Below are positions 49,278 through 62,759 of a stretch of DNA of 64,000 bases, piece after piece. Position numbers and translations under genes: made by a program. The stretch spans positions 236,796 to 300,795 of the forward strand of contig CAJJDN010000146.1 in the NCBI GenBank assembly GCA_905182985.1. The letters are read 5' to 3'. The stretch is from Paramecium sonneborni. Its lineage: Eukaryota; Ciliophora; Oligohymenophorea; Peniculida; Parameciidae. The notes under the pieces were generated by a model that saw only the letters and a program-made list of their open reading frames with translations, had not been told where the DNA came from and did no database searches. The number at the start of each line of letters is the position of its first letter. Position 1 is the first letter of the stretch.

Positions 49278-52200
49278 ATCTAATTAATATTTATCTTAAT
49301 TCTTCTTCAAGCAAAAAAATGAAATAATATAATAAATCTTTTATTTTCTGGTAAATCTAGTTTTAAGAAATAAAAAAAGTTTGTTATATCTATAATTCAT
49401 TTTTCTACAACAATTACTTAAAAGGTATAAATATATCAATGATGGATATTTGAAGACTTTAAATAAACTATAAATAAACATCATTTTCGATTAAAATTTT
49501 TGAATTATTGAATTTTATTCAATTGTTCTAAAAATTGTTTAATTAATTATTTAAGATTAAGTGCTTATAAATATTGAGTTAATTATATTGAAATTGATTA
49601 ATGAAAAAATGATGATTTAAAAAAAAAATAGTGACTTTAATTATTTTCACAATTAAATTTATACTACATTATAATCTAAAAATCGTTATAATAAATTTAT
49701 TATAAATTTTAATAGCATTAGTCTCTCAAATGAGCTTTAGATAATAATTTAATCAATTATTTGTCTCTAATTGTCATTTTATAGTTTTCTCAATAAATCT
49801 TTTATAATCCTAATCTTCTTTCTTAATCTCATTTGAAAAAATATGAACATTTAAACCTTAACATAAGGATATTATAGATATCATTTACGATTAAAAAATC
49901 TAAATTTGCTAAAAAGTGGATCGAAATTTTGAGAAGATTAGGGATAAAAATAAATAGAATGATGATAATTCAGGTATAAAAGTTTTTTAATTAACATTGA
50001 TTATAATTTTCATTTTATTTTATATAAATATTTTATTTATAATTTTAAAAAAGTTTATGTTTTGGAAATTTGTTTAATATTATATACTAAATTTAAGAGG
50101 AGATTTTTTTAATGTCTTTCATCCTTTAAACCAAACAACTTTTCTTTAGTTTTAAGTTAATTAATCACTATTACAAAATCTATAATATAATAAGTGTCGC
50201 TTCTAATATCTCAAATTATTAAGTTAGTAAAGAAATATTTGTTTCATCTATCATAATAATATATTCGACATTAATAATCCAATTAAATATAACATTATAA
50301 TGGGTCAAAAAACATTTAAATAAAATGAAATGATTAACAATTGAGAGCTAAAATTTATTTTCTTATGATTTTGAGTTTTTAGTTTTTAGAGGAATCAGTA
50401 AAAAATATATTTTTTAGGAGATGAGTACTAAAATTTAGTTTGTCAATATAAGCCTTCAAAATAGGCTGTCTATATTTAAAAAAAAATTATCAAAGCTTAG
50501 AGAGATTGAATCATCCAATTTACGTATTATTTTGATATGTATATCCTAAATGAAACTTTAAATATAATTTAATAATCAATATGATAATTCAATTTTGGAG
50601 AATTATTGTTGATGTTGAACTTTATATTTTGAGATAACTATTTTAATATGATCCATATAATAAATTTGGACCGTGTGAAAAGTTAACTTTAGGATTATTC
50701 TTGGGAATAAATATATAAGCTGCAGAAGGATGAATAACACTTAAACCCTTAATATCTGTTTAAAATTAAAAGTATGTTTTATAAGCTTCACATAAAGTCT
50801 AGAAAAAAAATTTTTTCTACCTTTATATATTATAATTTACCAATATTACGAGAATTTTTCTATTATTAATACTTAATTCAAGCATTCTACTCCGAATTTA
50901 ATAATTTAATTCTAATTATATTAATTTTAGCTTTTATTCATGTAGTAATAATATTATTAAAATCTAATTTATAATACAAAATTCAAATACTTAAATAATG
51001 TAAAAGTATTAGAAAAAGAATATGAAGATCAAAATATAGCTAGCTTTGATGACATTTTAAATTAGCTGCAATCATAAAGATAAATTATAGCAAGTATTTA
51101 TTTAAAGCTCTCTTTTAATTTGCAGTTTTAAAGTTATTCTTTTTTGTTTGTTAATTTTTCGCCATTTGAATTAAATTTTTTTGTGATGATTTAATTTATA
51201 TAAATTCCTTCAAAATTCTTTTTAAGTTGATCCAAATTTATTTTTAATCAAAAAATAAAATTACCATAAAGCTTATTTATCTAAGTTTTTATTTTTATTA
51301 CTTAAAATCTATTATTATAATATTATCTTTTTGAATTTTCTTTAAATAGCAAAATTTTTTATTCTTTTTCTTTTAATTAGTAAGTATGTTAGATAATTAT
51401 TGTTGCCACCCTATTATATTTGGTTAGAAATATAAAATTTAGGATATATTATCCTAAAGCTTATTCTTATCATTTTTCTTTTTGATATTTATTTGGCTTT
51501 AACTTCATAAATTAATTTTATAATTTCTATCTATTATTTAGTAATATTAATTTTTAATTTTTCAGCTGGCTTAAATTATTAATCTTCTTAAGTTGGAAAG
51601 CTGCCATTTTTAGTGTAATAAATATAATAATAAATCTCAAAAGATTAATTTAAAACAATTTATAAAAATAAAGTCTATCAAAGTGATTATCGTTTTACTA
51701 AAGAAGTTTTTCAGGTTAATCATTAATTCAACAAAATTTCTAAGCAATAATTAGAGATTAAAGGATTCAATATGATGTCATTATAATCAATTTTAATCAA
51801 TGATTTTATCATATATATTACTGTTCTTTTTATAATAACTAGTTTGATGTTATTAATTATGCTTGAAATTAATTGTATTGAAAATAACTATATTGTTAGT
51901 TCTATTGGGTACTTCAAATTTTTGATAAAGAAAACGAAATAGCTTCTTATATTTTCTTCTAACTATTTCTTAAGTACTGGTTATTCCTTATTATATACTT
52001 GTTAAAGTTTTAGATATTGAAATAGAAATTGATCAAGGATATATAATAGTACTTTTATTTATCTCAAATGCATTTTATATGATTAGTTAATCAGTTTTTA
52101 TAATGGTTTATCTGAAAGCAGATATTTTCCAATACCATAAAGTTTAAATTATTAATTTATATGATTATTTTTCAATTAATAATCCTTTTTTTTATTTGAG

Positions 52201-52308
52201 ATAACTTTTTCTTCAGGTGTTTTAAAGAATTTAATTTATATGCTTACATATAATAAAAACTTATCAAGATATTTTCAAATATAATCCAAGAATTAATTAA
52301 TAAATTGA
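49278..52308. other. mostly non-coding, with a possible degraded multi-pass membrane gene
   Basis: From 49278 to about 50980 I see only low-complexity A/T. From about 50990 to 52300 the plus strand has open stretches such as VLEKEYEDQNIASFDDIL, then YLVRNIKFRIYYP, then hydrophobic segments around 51780-51900 (IIYITVLFIITSLMLLIML) and IENNYIVSSIGYFK. The order faintly recalls FtsX-type permeases. TGA codons break it and I cannot join exons, so I leave it unnamed. Confidence 0.3.
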
Positions 52309-52821
52309 TCACATATTTATCAAGAAATTATGTGAATATTCTTTCATATAATCAAAAAAATTAATGTAAACTTTAATCTTAAAAATTAACAATTTATCAT
52401 TTTTGTTATATTATAACACAATCAAATTATTATAGATAGCTAAATATTTTCCATCAATTGTCATAGCTCCTACTGTCTTATTTGTAAAGAAATGTGAAAG
52501 CTAAATAATCTTTAATTTACCATTTGCGTTTTCTCTTAGTAAATATAATTCTTCTTTGTGTCTTACAACTACTATATCTTAATCTTAGACTTAAATAATT
52601 GGAAATAGAAAACAATCTTCACATGTTAAGCATTATCTTAAAATAACTGTGTGTTTTGAATAAGCAATTGCTTAACAAATTTGACTATCACAATTACAAT
52701 TTAATTCTTAAATTATAATTGATTCTCTATCACTATCATCATCTGATAATCCTCCATAATACTTATCTTCATAATCGATATCAAAATTTTCTTTATATTA
52801 AGAATAATATATTTTTTGCAT
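52309..52821 (-). CDS. small protein with acidic N-terminus and Cys cluster, unrecognised
   Basis: An intronless frame of 170 residues runs from ATG 52821 to TGA 52309-52311. The N-terminus is acidic (GGLSDDDSDRES). It is followed by a Cys cluster (NCNCDSQIC, CLTCEDC) and a stretch resembling one or two propeller blades (VVVRHKEELYLLRE, GAMTIDGKYLAIYN). No firm family is recognised. It diverges from the SecA-like gene with 14 bases between the two start codons. Confidence 0.6.
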
Positions 52822-52835
52822 GCTTTCTATTAATT

Positions 52836-55800
52836 ATGAAAATTTGTTATTTTAAGCATAAGTTTAAAAACATTATATTTAATTTTTAATTTTATAAAAG
52901 TATTGAGTTCAGAATAATAAATATTTTAAAATTATTTACTATTCTTGATAATCTCCTCTATTTCTTCTAAAAAAGTTTTACAATTTAATTTTTACTTTAT
53001 CTAATCAACCCAAAGAGTTAAATCAGAATTAAGTTATTTAAATATTATCTCCATTTAGTTTTGAAACAATTTGAATTCAGAATTTATTCTTTCTAAAATA
53101 TCTAATTGTTTTTAATATAAATTTGCTCCATTTAGTATCAAGATTTACTATATTTATGTAAGAACGTAAAATAACTATTTTCTTACTATCCAAGACCAGT
53201 TCAGTTATTATCAGAAATAGAATTATTTAATCATTGTGATAATAAGGGACGTTTAGCTTAGATATATACAGGAGAAGGGAAAAAATTAATAGTTGCAATG
53301 TTGTCTGTATTATTATGTAAAAAGAAAAGAATAAATGTTGACATTGTAACAAGTTCTCATGTATTGGCAATAAGGGATGCTAAAGATTTGAGTCCTTTTT
53401 ATAGTTTATTTAAAATTACTGTATCTCATAATATAAATGTGTCAGAATATAAAGAGGGAATACTTCCTTGTTATAATTGTTAAATCATATATGGAGATAC
53501 AAATAGTTTCTAAGCTGATATATTAAGACATGAGTATTCAGAATTAGGAACAATGGGTAATAGATAATAAGGATATATTATTATTGATGAAGTTGATTCT
53601 ATGCTTATTGATGGTAATAGTAATAAGACAATACTAAGTTCTCCTAATCCAGCAATGATTGATTTAACGAAAGTTCTTAGATTGATATGGGATGAAATCT
53701 GTAAAGTAGAGCCAAATCTTTTGAAAAATAAAAGAAAAGTTTGGATTGAATCCACAAGATAAGATGGTAATTTAACTGTTGATCTAGAAGAATATATTGA
53801 AAATACACTAAATATTCAGTTAAAAGATACTTTAAAAAATTTTTTCCTTCCCTTTCGTTTAGATTATATCCATTTCATGAAGAAATTTTGGATCGATAGT
53901 ACTATTTAAGCTAAATTTTATCTCCAAGAAGATGTAAATTACAAAGTTGATAAAGATAAAGTTAGAATAATTGATGATCAAAATACAGGAGTAGTACATA
54001 AAGAGAATATGCATTGGTAAAAAGGATTACATTAATTTATTTAATTAAAACATTAACTTTCTGTTAGTCCCTTAAGAATTAGCACTAATTTTATATCAAA
54101 CATTAGTTATTTTAAAAGATATAAAAGTTAACTTTTAGGTCTAACAGGTACATTAGGGTCAAAAATGACTTAAAATTTATTAGCTAAATAGTATAATGTA
54201 GACTTTATATTTATGTCTCCCTTTAAATAAAGCCTTTTGAAATAAGAACCTGGAATAGCAACTTTAAGTGAAGAGGATTGGTTAGATGAGATTTTATAGG
54301 TAGTTAAATAATAAATGGAAAGAAAGAGGGCAATTATTATTATTAATCAAACAATAAATGATGTGAATAAAATTAATAAACATTTAGAAAAATTTAATCC
54401 AATTACTTATTTTGATGATAGTTAAGAAATAATAAATAAAATAAACCCTGAAACACTTATTGTAGCAACAAATTTAGCTGGGAGAGGAACAGATTTAAAT
54501 AAAAATGAAGAGTTAGAAAGAAATGGTGGTCTTCATGTGATTATGTCTTTTTTGCCTAGAAATATTAGAATCTAATATCAAGGATTTGGTAGAACTGCAA
54601 GATAAGGCAAGTAAGGCACAGCTTAATTGATTATAAATTTTAAAAACAATCTGTATTGTGGGTAAATGACTAAAATTCAAACAATAGAAGAAGCTAAAGA
54701 TTATTTTGAAAGGCAAACACAAAGAAAATTTTCCACCTTATTTGATGTTTTATATGAGCTAAGAAACCATAATGAGTAAGAATATATAAATGAAATTGAG
54801 AGGGATATGGAAAAATTATTGAAAGAAGACAGATGCTTTTAAAAATTCTAAATAATTGCAAAGAGAAAAGTCAATATCAAAGAAAACCGAGCTGCATTTC
54901 AAGCTTTGGAGGAGAGATGGGGTATGTATGTGGATCAGTATTAAGAAAAAGGACTAGATGAAAACTATATAGAAGAATTATTGAATTCAAATGAAGTAGG
55001 AAATCCTAAGTATTTGGTGTTGTAAGGATTAAACAATTCTGATTTCAATCTAATAAATTAGGCAGCTGAAATACAGAAAAATGATCCTTATGCTTCCTTC
55101 TATAAAGGTATTGGTTAAATAAGAAATGAAGATTATCCAGGTGGAATAAAGAGTTTGCAGTAATCAAAAGAAATGTTTTTAAATAAAATAGATGATGAGA
55201 AGGGATTTGAAATGGCATCTAAATTAAATAGAATGTAAATAAATTAAGTTTAGAATTTGACTGATGTTTAAAATTCAGATTAATAAAATTTAATATTACC
55301 TAATTTAGATTTCAATATATAGAATTGTCCACCTATTTCTTTTGGTTTATAAAAAAAAGACTTTCTTGATGAAAAAATAAATAACCACATAAAATTGTAT
55401 TAAAAAGCTATAAATAACATAGATGATATGTTAAACACTTTATAAAACTTCGATTAAAAAAATGAAGAACTTGAATTAAGTTGGAAGCCAGTGATAGAAG
55501 AAGATGAAAAATAAGATGAAAAATAAAAGCCTGATTTATAATAATCTATAAAAGATTAAGAAGAAGTTATGTAAGATGGACCTTTACCTGTGCTTTGTAA
55601 TTTATTAAAAAGGAAGAAAAAAAGAAAATGGTGGCAATATGTTGCAATGTTTATTTTAGGATTGTGTCAATTTTTTATTGGATGTTTCATATGTGCAAAA
55701 ACTTGTGGATTAGCAATGCCTATAGGAAGAGCTTTAATAAAAGAAGGTATTTCAGATATGGTATATGCAGTGACTACAGCTTGGTAAAAATAAGATATTA

Positions 55801-57259
55801 ATTGGAGAAGTTGGGGATAATAGAAGGGAATTACAATAGCAACTACTTTGGCTTTTGCTGGACCTGCTGCCATTAGTGAAGCTCTTAAAATTGGTGGTTA
55901 AGGATTTAAATCTTTATAAAAAATGGGAATCAATGATTTTTTGAAATAAATTCCAGCTGTTACATCTGAGGGACTCCAAAAAGCAATATACTGGTTACCA
56001 AAATCATAATAAAATTATATCGAAGGTTAATATGATACATTGAAATAAGTATCACAAGTTGCATCAATTACTGATAATAAATAAAACATTCTTAGATTGG
56101 CAGAAGATATCATATCAGATTAAGTATAAAGAAAAACAATCACTTAAGAAACTGCCACAGAGATCTAAGATATTGTTAAATAAAACTTTGAATAATCTTA
56201 AGGAAGTACTGAAGCACTTTCAAATTCCTTTAATTAAATAGCCAAAAAATACATTCGCTTCAAAATGGCTCAATCCAAATCTGAAGAGGATCCAAAATTG
56301 TTTAAACAAAATGGGGAATAAATTTTTATTTAAAAAAGAGATAATGTTAAAAGGGATATTGAACAATATGATCAACTTGAGAAGGATCTTTAATAGAATT
56401 TAGAATCATTTTCTAATAATATTATGAATATTTATTCAAACGACTAATATCTCCAAAAATATCTGACTGCCATTGAATTTTTTTATAAAAGTTAAAATAA
56501 TCTAAAAGCCCTTTGCAAAGAACTTATGTAGAGCTTTCGTGCTTAGAAAAAAGATTATTAAAAAGAATGTCAAAATCTTTAATTAACGGACCCAAAATCA
56601 AACCAAGAATTTTATGAAAAAGTAATTCGTCTTTCTATTTATTAATTTTGTTAAAGTAAAACATTGTATGCAGAACCATTATATCTAATATTCTTAAAAG
56701 AGTATGAGAATCAATACAATATTCAATTAGAGGAAATCCAAAAAATGAAAGAAGAATTAGATGAGCAATCAAGAATAATTGATTAATAAAAATAGAGTTA
56801 TAATTATTTAAATGGCAATGCAACTTAATTAAACAGAGTAAAAATATTATTTATTATTAGTCAATTGATGATTACAATAACAAAAGTTAGAATTTTAACT
56901 AATCAAAAGATAGGCTTAGAGAAGTGAATTAATTTGAATATCAACAATTTGCAAAAAATATTATTACCCACATGTATGATAGAAAGATCATCAATCATGA
57001 TGGCATATCCTTTTCTGAATCATCATTTATGCAAGAGTTTAATATTTACTTAAATAAATAAAATTAGAACGTGATATAATTTATTGAAAAAATTATAAAA
57101 AATTGTTTTGATTAAATTGGTGTTTATAAATCATAAAAGCATAAATCTAAATTATCATCAGCAATCATAATTGAAATGCTTGAGGAAATTGAATAATTCA
57201 TATATCAATCAAAATTGAAGGATGCTGATAATAAGATCAGGAAAAAAATTTTTGATTGA
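52836..57259 (+). CDS. SecA-like ATPase with helicase motifs and a membrane segment
   Basis: The protein has 1,466 residues with a single intron at 56838-56860. SecA-type motor motifs appear in order: [12 protein letters not shown], then Walker [13 protein letters not shown] (about residue 145), [10 protein letters not shown] (about 250), GLTGTLG (about 435), [12 protein letters not shown] (about 545), [11 protein letters not shown] and [19 protein letters not shown] (about 580). The Thr that normally follows GEGK is Lys, so ATP binding may be altered. The middle is coiled and acidic. A hydrophobic region at about 935-985 ([20 protein letters not shown]) may be a membrane segment. The C-terminal third is coiled coil. 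Bacterial SecA drives proteins through SecYEG. I recall related SecA DEAD-like proteins in other ciliates, but their role is unknown. The start ATG is the first in frame after a stop. Confidence 0.85.
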
Positions 57260-59283
57260 ATTAAATTAATAACAAATAATTATAAATGTTTATCAATTAA
57301 TAGTAATCTTTATTTATCCAATTTCTATAATCAATTAATTAAGGAATCTAATATATATATACATATGAAAATTTTATGATCTTAAGTGTCCAAACTAAGA
57401 ATTTTATTAATAGAATCTCTGGTTGTGAGATTTTGAAATAAATATGCTCATATATTTTGTTGCACATTATTTGTAGTATACCAAAAAATATAATAATAAG
57501 ATGAACACATTTGCAATTATGTATTGTTCATGGATTCTAGATGAATGAATAATTTTCATTCAATTCAAATTTCATTCTCATTTATAAATAGATCTTTTAA
57601 TACTAAACTAACATAACTCTCGCACTAATTTATCATTCTTCATCTCAAATCATCGAGTAAAAGTATTATTTTGAACTTCAGTTTTAAAGATATTTAATAA
57701 ATTAAAATATAACTTAGACAATTTATCTAAAATTACTTTTTTTTTGGATTAATTTTTAAATTTATTTAAAATTAAATTATTAATTTATAAAATCAAATTA
57801 ATGCTTTTTGATAGTAGAGATAATAAAATTAAATAGTCGATGAGCTAAATTTATATATTTTTCAAACAAATTATTTTGGACATCGATTCCTTACATTTTG
57901 AAATTATTAACAATTTTTTTTAATGAATAGAAAAAAGATTTTCAGACTATCTATTATCATGATCTACAATTTATTTATTTCGTTTTCTTAATTTTTTATG
58001 ATTTATCTAACACTAAATAAAGCTTAAAATACTCTTGAAATCCTTAAATGAGATGTTTGTAATCTCATTAATATCCCAATTTTAAAAATAATAATGTCAC
58101 AGAGATACAGAGATAAAAATAGATGAAAATTGCTTATAAAAGTATTTAAAATCGTTTTTATCTTTTATTGAGATATTAAATAGGAAAGCTTTAATTTCTG
58201 TAATTTTATGATTAAGTAAATTACAAAAAATAATTTATTGAAATATTATATATATTTTTTTTTAAGCAATGTTAATTAATCACTTATATACAGTTTGTTC
58301 TTAAAAAATTAATTGCTCTTTTGATGGCTGGATTGATTTTCAATAACTTTTCATAATAAATAAAGTTTGTTAATATTTTTATTTATCTAATGTCTTTAAA
58401 AAGTAATTCTATGATCATAATCAATTTCCATCATGCCTTTGCGTAAAATAGAAAAAGCGTCAGAATTAAATTTTTTTTAAATATATATAAATTCAACTAT
58501 TCTTTGGAATTTGAATTATTTGATTTACATGAAAATATTACGAAAATGACACACTATTCATGTACATATGAATAATTAAAATAATCAAAAAAAATCTTCT
58601 TGCGTCTAAAAGAAGATTAATATCCAGTTAATTAGAAGTTATTTTTTCCTACATAAATACCAAAATGAATGTATTATAGAAAGAAGCAAAATTATGAAAT
58701 TTTGTATAATTATGGGTAATCACTATTCAAAAAATTTATGATGAATTAGATAAATTATGTAATATTTAAATTTCGAAGTACTGGAAATTATCATAATTTT
58801 GAATCAGCTTCCACGAAATTTAGTTGTATCTAAATCACATGTATTTATTTTCAAAAAATGATTAAAATTATTCTTGTGAATTAAGAAGAAATTAAATGTG
58901 CTTTCAAAGATGCACCAACATTCAGATATTGAAAAAAAATTACAATATTAAATGAAAGTTTAACAAACATTTTTTCCTTCGTAAAACATTCTTGTAAAGT
59001 AATAAATATTATTAATAATGACACTAAAACAAAACTTCTTAGATTGTTTGAAATATATTTTTAATATAAAATAATTACTATTTTTTTATAGTGATAAATA
59101 TTTTTCATAATATAATATAATTAGTATTTATATTAAATCTATTATATTTATTTAATGAATCTTTTATGTCTTTTAGAAAACTAATATGCTTTAGAGATAT
59201 TTAAATAAAATAATTTACCTATAATAGTGTCTCTATTCATTTTGAATTCTTTATATAATTTTATAATTCATTTGAAAAACTAA
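57260..59283. other. long AT-rich non-coding region
   Basis: About 2 kb contains no frame, repeat or RNA that I can support. Confidence 0.5.
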
Positions 59284-60386
59284 TCAATCTAAGACGAGAA
59301 TCTTTTTTTAATCAGAAATTTATTTCCAATTTAATTAATAGATTTATTCTCCTAATTAATTATTTTTAAAGTTTGTTTTATTAACTATCTCTTACAATTG
59401 ATTTTATTCTGAATTATTATTGAAACTCTCTTTTACTAACTTAGCATTTTCTCTTTTTGGATCATCTTTAAATTTTTTGATTGCTGATACTAAATTATGC
59501 TGTTTCTATAAGACCTTGTTTTTTATTTTTCTACCTCAATTTTCAATTTGTGATAAGTTGTATGACAATTAATCAACCAGTGACTCAAAATTATCGATAC
59601 TATTTTTCCGTTTTGAAATTACAACTCAATATACTTATCAAAATATATGAATTATATTATCATGAAATTTCTTTTAGATATCAAAATAGAGTACTAAGAT
59701 TTCATATCCAATATGCTGATAGGCACTTTAGATTTATTCATTAAACAATTTATTTTGCTTTATTTGTTATTCTTTTCATAATTATACATGCTTTTCCTTC
59801 TCTTTTAGTAATTCTTTCTGTACGAGCCTTTCTAAAAGTTGTATATTCTTCTAATCTCTACTTCTCTTAATATTTTATTGTGTTATTAAGTTCTTATTGC
59901 AATTAAATTTTTTTTCTTGCTTATACTCTTATTTCTCTTTTAATTCATTAATAGCCTTTATATAGGTTTCTATCTCATCAGATTTTTCTTTAAGTTATTA
60001 TTAGATTTTTTAATTCTATTTTAATATTTTTATATTTTTTCATCTTACATCTATTTTGTTTCTGTATAGTAGTAGTTTATATAAATAAAAATATATTTTG
60101 AAATATTATAACTTTAGCCTTATATTTTATAATTATTTATTCTAGATCATTAATATTTTATCAATATTCATTAGGTATATCAGATTAATCAAATTATATT
60201 GTAATTTCATCACTCTCAAATTGAATAGATCTTAATTCCTAACTTCTAATTTTTATGATTTGCTTCTTCAAGCATTACATTAATTTAATTTTATTATTTT
60301 TTAATTAAATATTTGTTTATTACTTCTTTAGATTACTTTTACAAAGATTTTAATTCTTCATTATTTCTTCTTAAAATTTATTCCAT
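59284..60386 (-). CDS. coiled-coil protein, exon structure unresolved
   Basis: Minus-strand segments from ATG 60386 (MEQILRRNNEELKS) to a TGA at 59284-59286 read as coiled coil. Examples are NDLEQIIIKYKAKV, EKSDEIETYIKAINELKEKQEY, QLLERLVQKELLKEKEKH and AIKKFKDDPKRENAKLVKE. They lie in different frames. Some joins need introns longer than is usual here, and a TGA falls inside one otherwise good stretch (near 60175). The 3' half could also be a separate gene, with a stop at 59776-59778. It is either a gene with several introns or a decaying copy. Confidence 0.4.
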
Positions 60387-60437
60387 CCTTTTTTAGAAAT
60401 TCATTAATAAAGGAAATTCTTTTTTACAATATATTGA

Positions 60438-60642
60438 TATAAAATTAAGGGAAAAAGTATTTTTCGTTTTTACCAAAATATACAAAACTTTTAAAAAATG
60501 TTATTTTAGACTCAAAATGATTCTGCATTTTAACTAACTAATTTGGGTTTGCCTGGGTGCTTTTTATTGTGTTTTATTTAATTTGGAGGATATCTTATAA
60601 TTTTGGTAAAAAAGAAAAATACTTTTTCCCCATAATTTTATA
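60438..60642. mobile_element. short element with 41-42 bp terminal inverted repeats (MITE- or IES-like)
   Basis: The left end 60438-60478 and the right end 60601-60642 are inverted copies over 41-42 bases with few differences, both starting TATAAAATTA. Between them lie 122 bp, including an unusually GC-rich patch near 60542. The element is flanked by TA on both sides. It has no coding capacity. The ends do not match the usual Paramecium IES end consensus well, so a MITE-like element or an unexcised atypical IES are both possible. Confidence 0.7.
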
Positions 60643-62759
60643 TAAATATAGATAAAAATCAAAATAATTATTCTTCAACTTAGTAGTAGTTGCTTATTGT
60701 AATTGTTGATTCAAATTATTCATTTATTTAATGATAACTTTTAATCTTAAGGAAATCACTTGTCAAAAATATTTCATTTATCTTTTTCTAAATTTATTAA
60801 TTAATCTAAATTGTGCATTCAAACAAAGTTAATATTTATGATAAGGATATATTAAATTTAATAGATAATCTATTCCCTGTAAGAATTCTTGAAACAATTA
60901 TTATAGGTTGTCAATATTTTGCTCACATTTAAAGGTAGAAAAAATAATTTCTATAAAAAGAGAACATGAAATTAAAAGATTTTATAACTTAACTAATTAA
61001 TAATCCTTAAATATTTTTTATATCTTAATTAGCTATTTTCAAATTAAAATTAAGGGATTTTCATAGGATCTTGCTATAAATAATAACTTTCAGATATTTT
61101 AAAATAAAAATCTTAAAACTTAATTTTTATTCATAACTTCCCATAAATTTAAAAAGTAAATTTTTTGTAATAAGTTATTGAGAGAATTCAAGATAATAAA
61201 TATATTTTATAAAATTTATTTATTATCTGTGCTATTAGGCCATTCCTTTATTTGGATTTGGTGCAAATCAATGATCTGATCTTATAATTAAATATTTTTG
61301 TTTTAAAATAATATCTGAGATAAATATCTGACATAAACATTGTATAATATTATTCTTTTAAATAAATATTTGTGATAAAAATTAATTTGTATTCAATTTA
61401 AATCATAGCCAATTTTTTAAAAAGATAAAATAAAAGAAGATAAAGAATTCTAGTTAGTTTAAAATAATTCTTCATTTTTAATTTTTAATTTCCTCAATTA
61501 GTTTTTCGAATTCAATCTGATCTGTTTAGCAATTCTGTATTGCTTTTTCATAAACTTTAATAGCTTCTAAATACTACTATTTAATATTTTATAAAATTGT
61601 CAAGGCAATAGTTTTTTAATAAACTAGTCTCTCCTATTTTCAAAGTCAATTAAAGAAGTTATTATTCTTAAATAAAAACAAATAACAATTACTTAAAGTG
61701 GATATAAACTAAAGAAAAATATTAAGAAACTCATAGTATTGTTTTGATTATTTGATAAAATTTGAACTCCATAATAATGGGATATGTTAAAGATTTATTA
61801 TTAGAAAACTATAATTTAATTTTAATTAGTTAAAGAATACAATATCAATCAATTCGAACATTGAATATGCATTGCAGAATAAGTATTTTAAGTTATATTT
61901 TAATTATTTAACAATCAAATTAATGAAGATTAATACTTAATTGATTGAATATAAGGGATTTTTAAAATTCATCAAATAAATTTAAATTATGATGATACAA
62001 ATTAAAGTATGGGTATTTTAAAAACACATACTAATAGGAGTTGCATTATAATTAGAGAAATTTCAGAATTTTATACATGAATAGGAACAGGTAGCCATCT
62101 TTTCTTCGAAATAAAATATGAGTATCATTATATTTTTAAAAAATATCTTATTTAATTTAATACATTTTAAAATTTTCATTTTTGATTCTCTCATTATTAT
62201 TATTATGAAGCAAAGTGATCATCAAAATTTGGTTGTATGTTTAATCAATGAATAAAATTTTTAGAAATTTTCTTAAATGATAAACAATTTAAATTTTAGA
62301 ATAGAATTGCTAAATTTCAAGGAAGCAAGGAAAAGAGATGATTTAGAAAGATTAATTTTTGTACATACTTTAATTTACTACTCTTGTAAATTTCATTAAT
62401 TTTTCCTTAGATATTTCTAATTCATTATTAAACTATATTTAATTAGTATTAAAATCTTGTAAATAAGTATTTTTAATATTACAAAATTAATAAAAATTTT
62501 TTTAAAATTAAGTTTATAACAATGAGGATTTTTATTTTTTTTGTTTCATAATAAAATTTAACTATTTATAATACATCATTAATTAGCAAGAAAAGAAATT
62601 TTGCAAAAGATGTATAATATCTCTTATGTAAGTATTCTCAATTCATTTTAGATTGAAATCATTAAATTGAAGTTTATACATAAAAGTTGAATTTATATTC
62701 ATCAAGCTAACTAAATTAAGCTAATCAGGATACCCTTCAAATGAAGATTATTAAGAGTA
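60643..62759. other. AT-rich region with one TPR-like exon
   Basis: Mostly nothing recognisable. On the minus strand, about 61474-61600 ends in TGA at 61472-61474 and reads as one tetratricopeptide motif (YLEAIKVYEKAIQNC). I cannot find matching upstream exons, so it may be a remnant. Confidence 0.4.
61472..61620 (-). pseudogene. TPR-motif fragment
   Basis: The motif YLEAIKVYEKAIQ has the TPR spacing of a small residue, a Tyr and Ala-Ile. The fragment ends FEKLIEEIKNQK and a TGA. Only about 45 residues are in frame; upstream sequence carries TGA codons. It is too short for a functional TPR protein unless distant exons exist. Confidence 0.35.
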
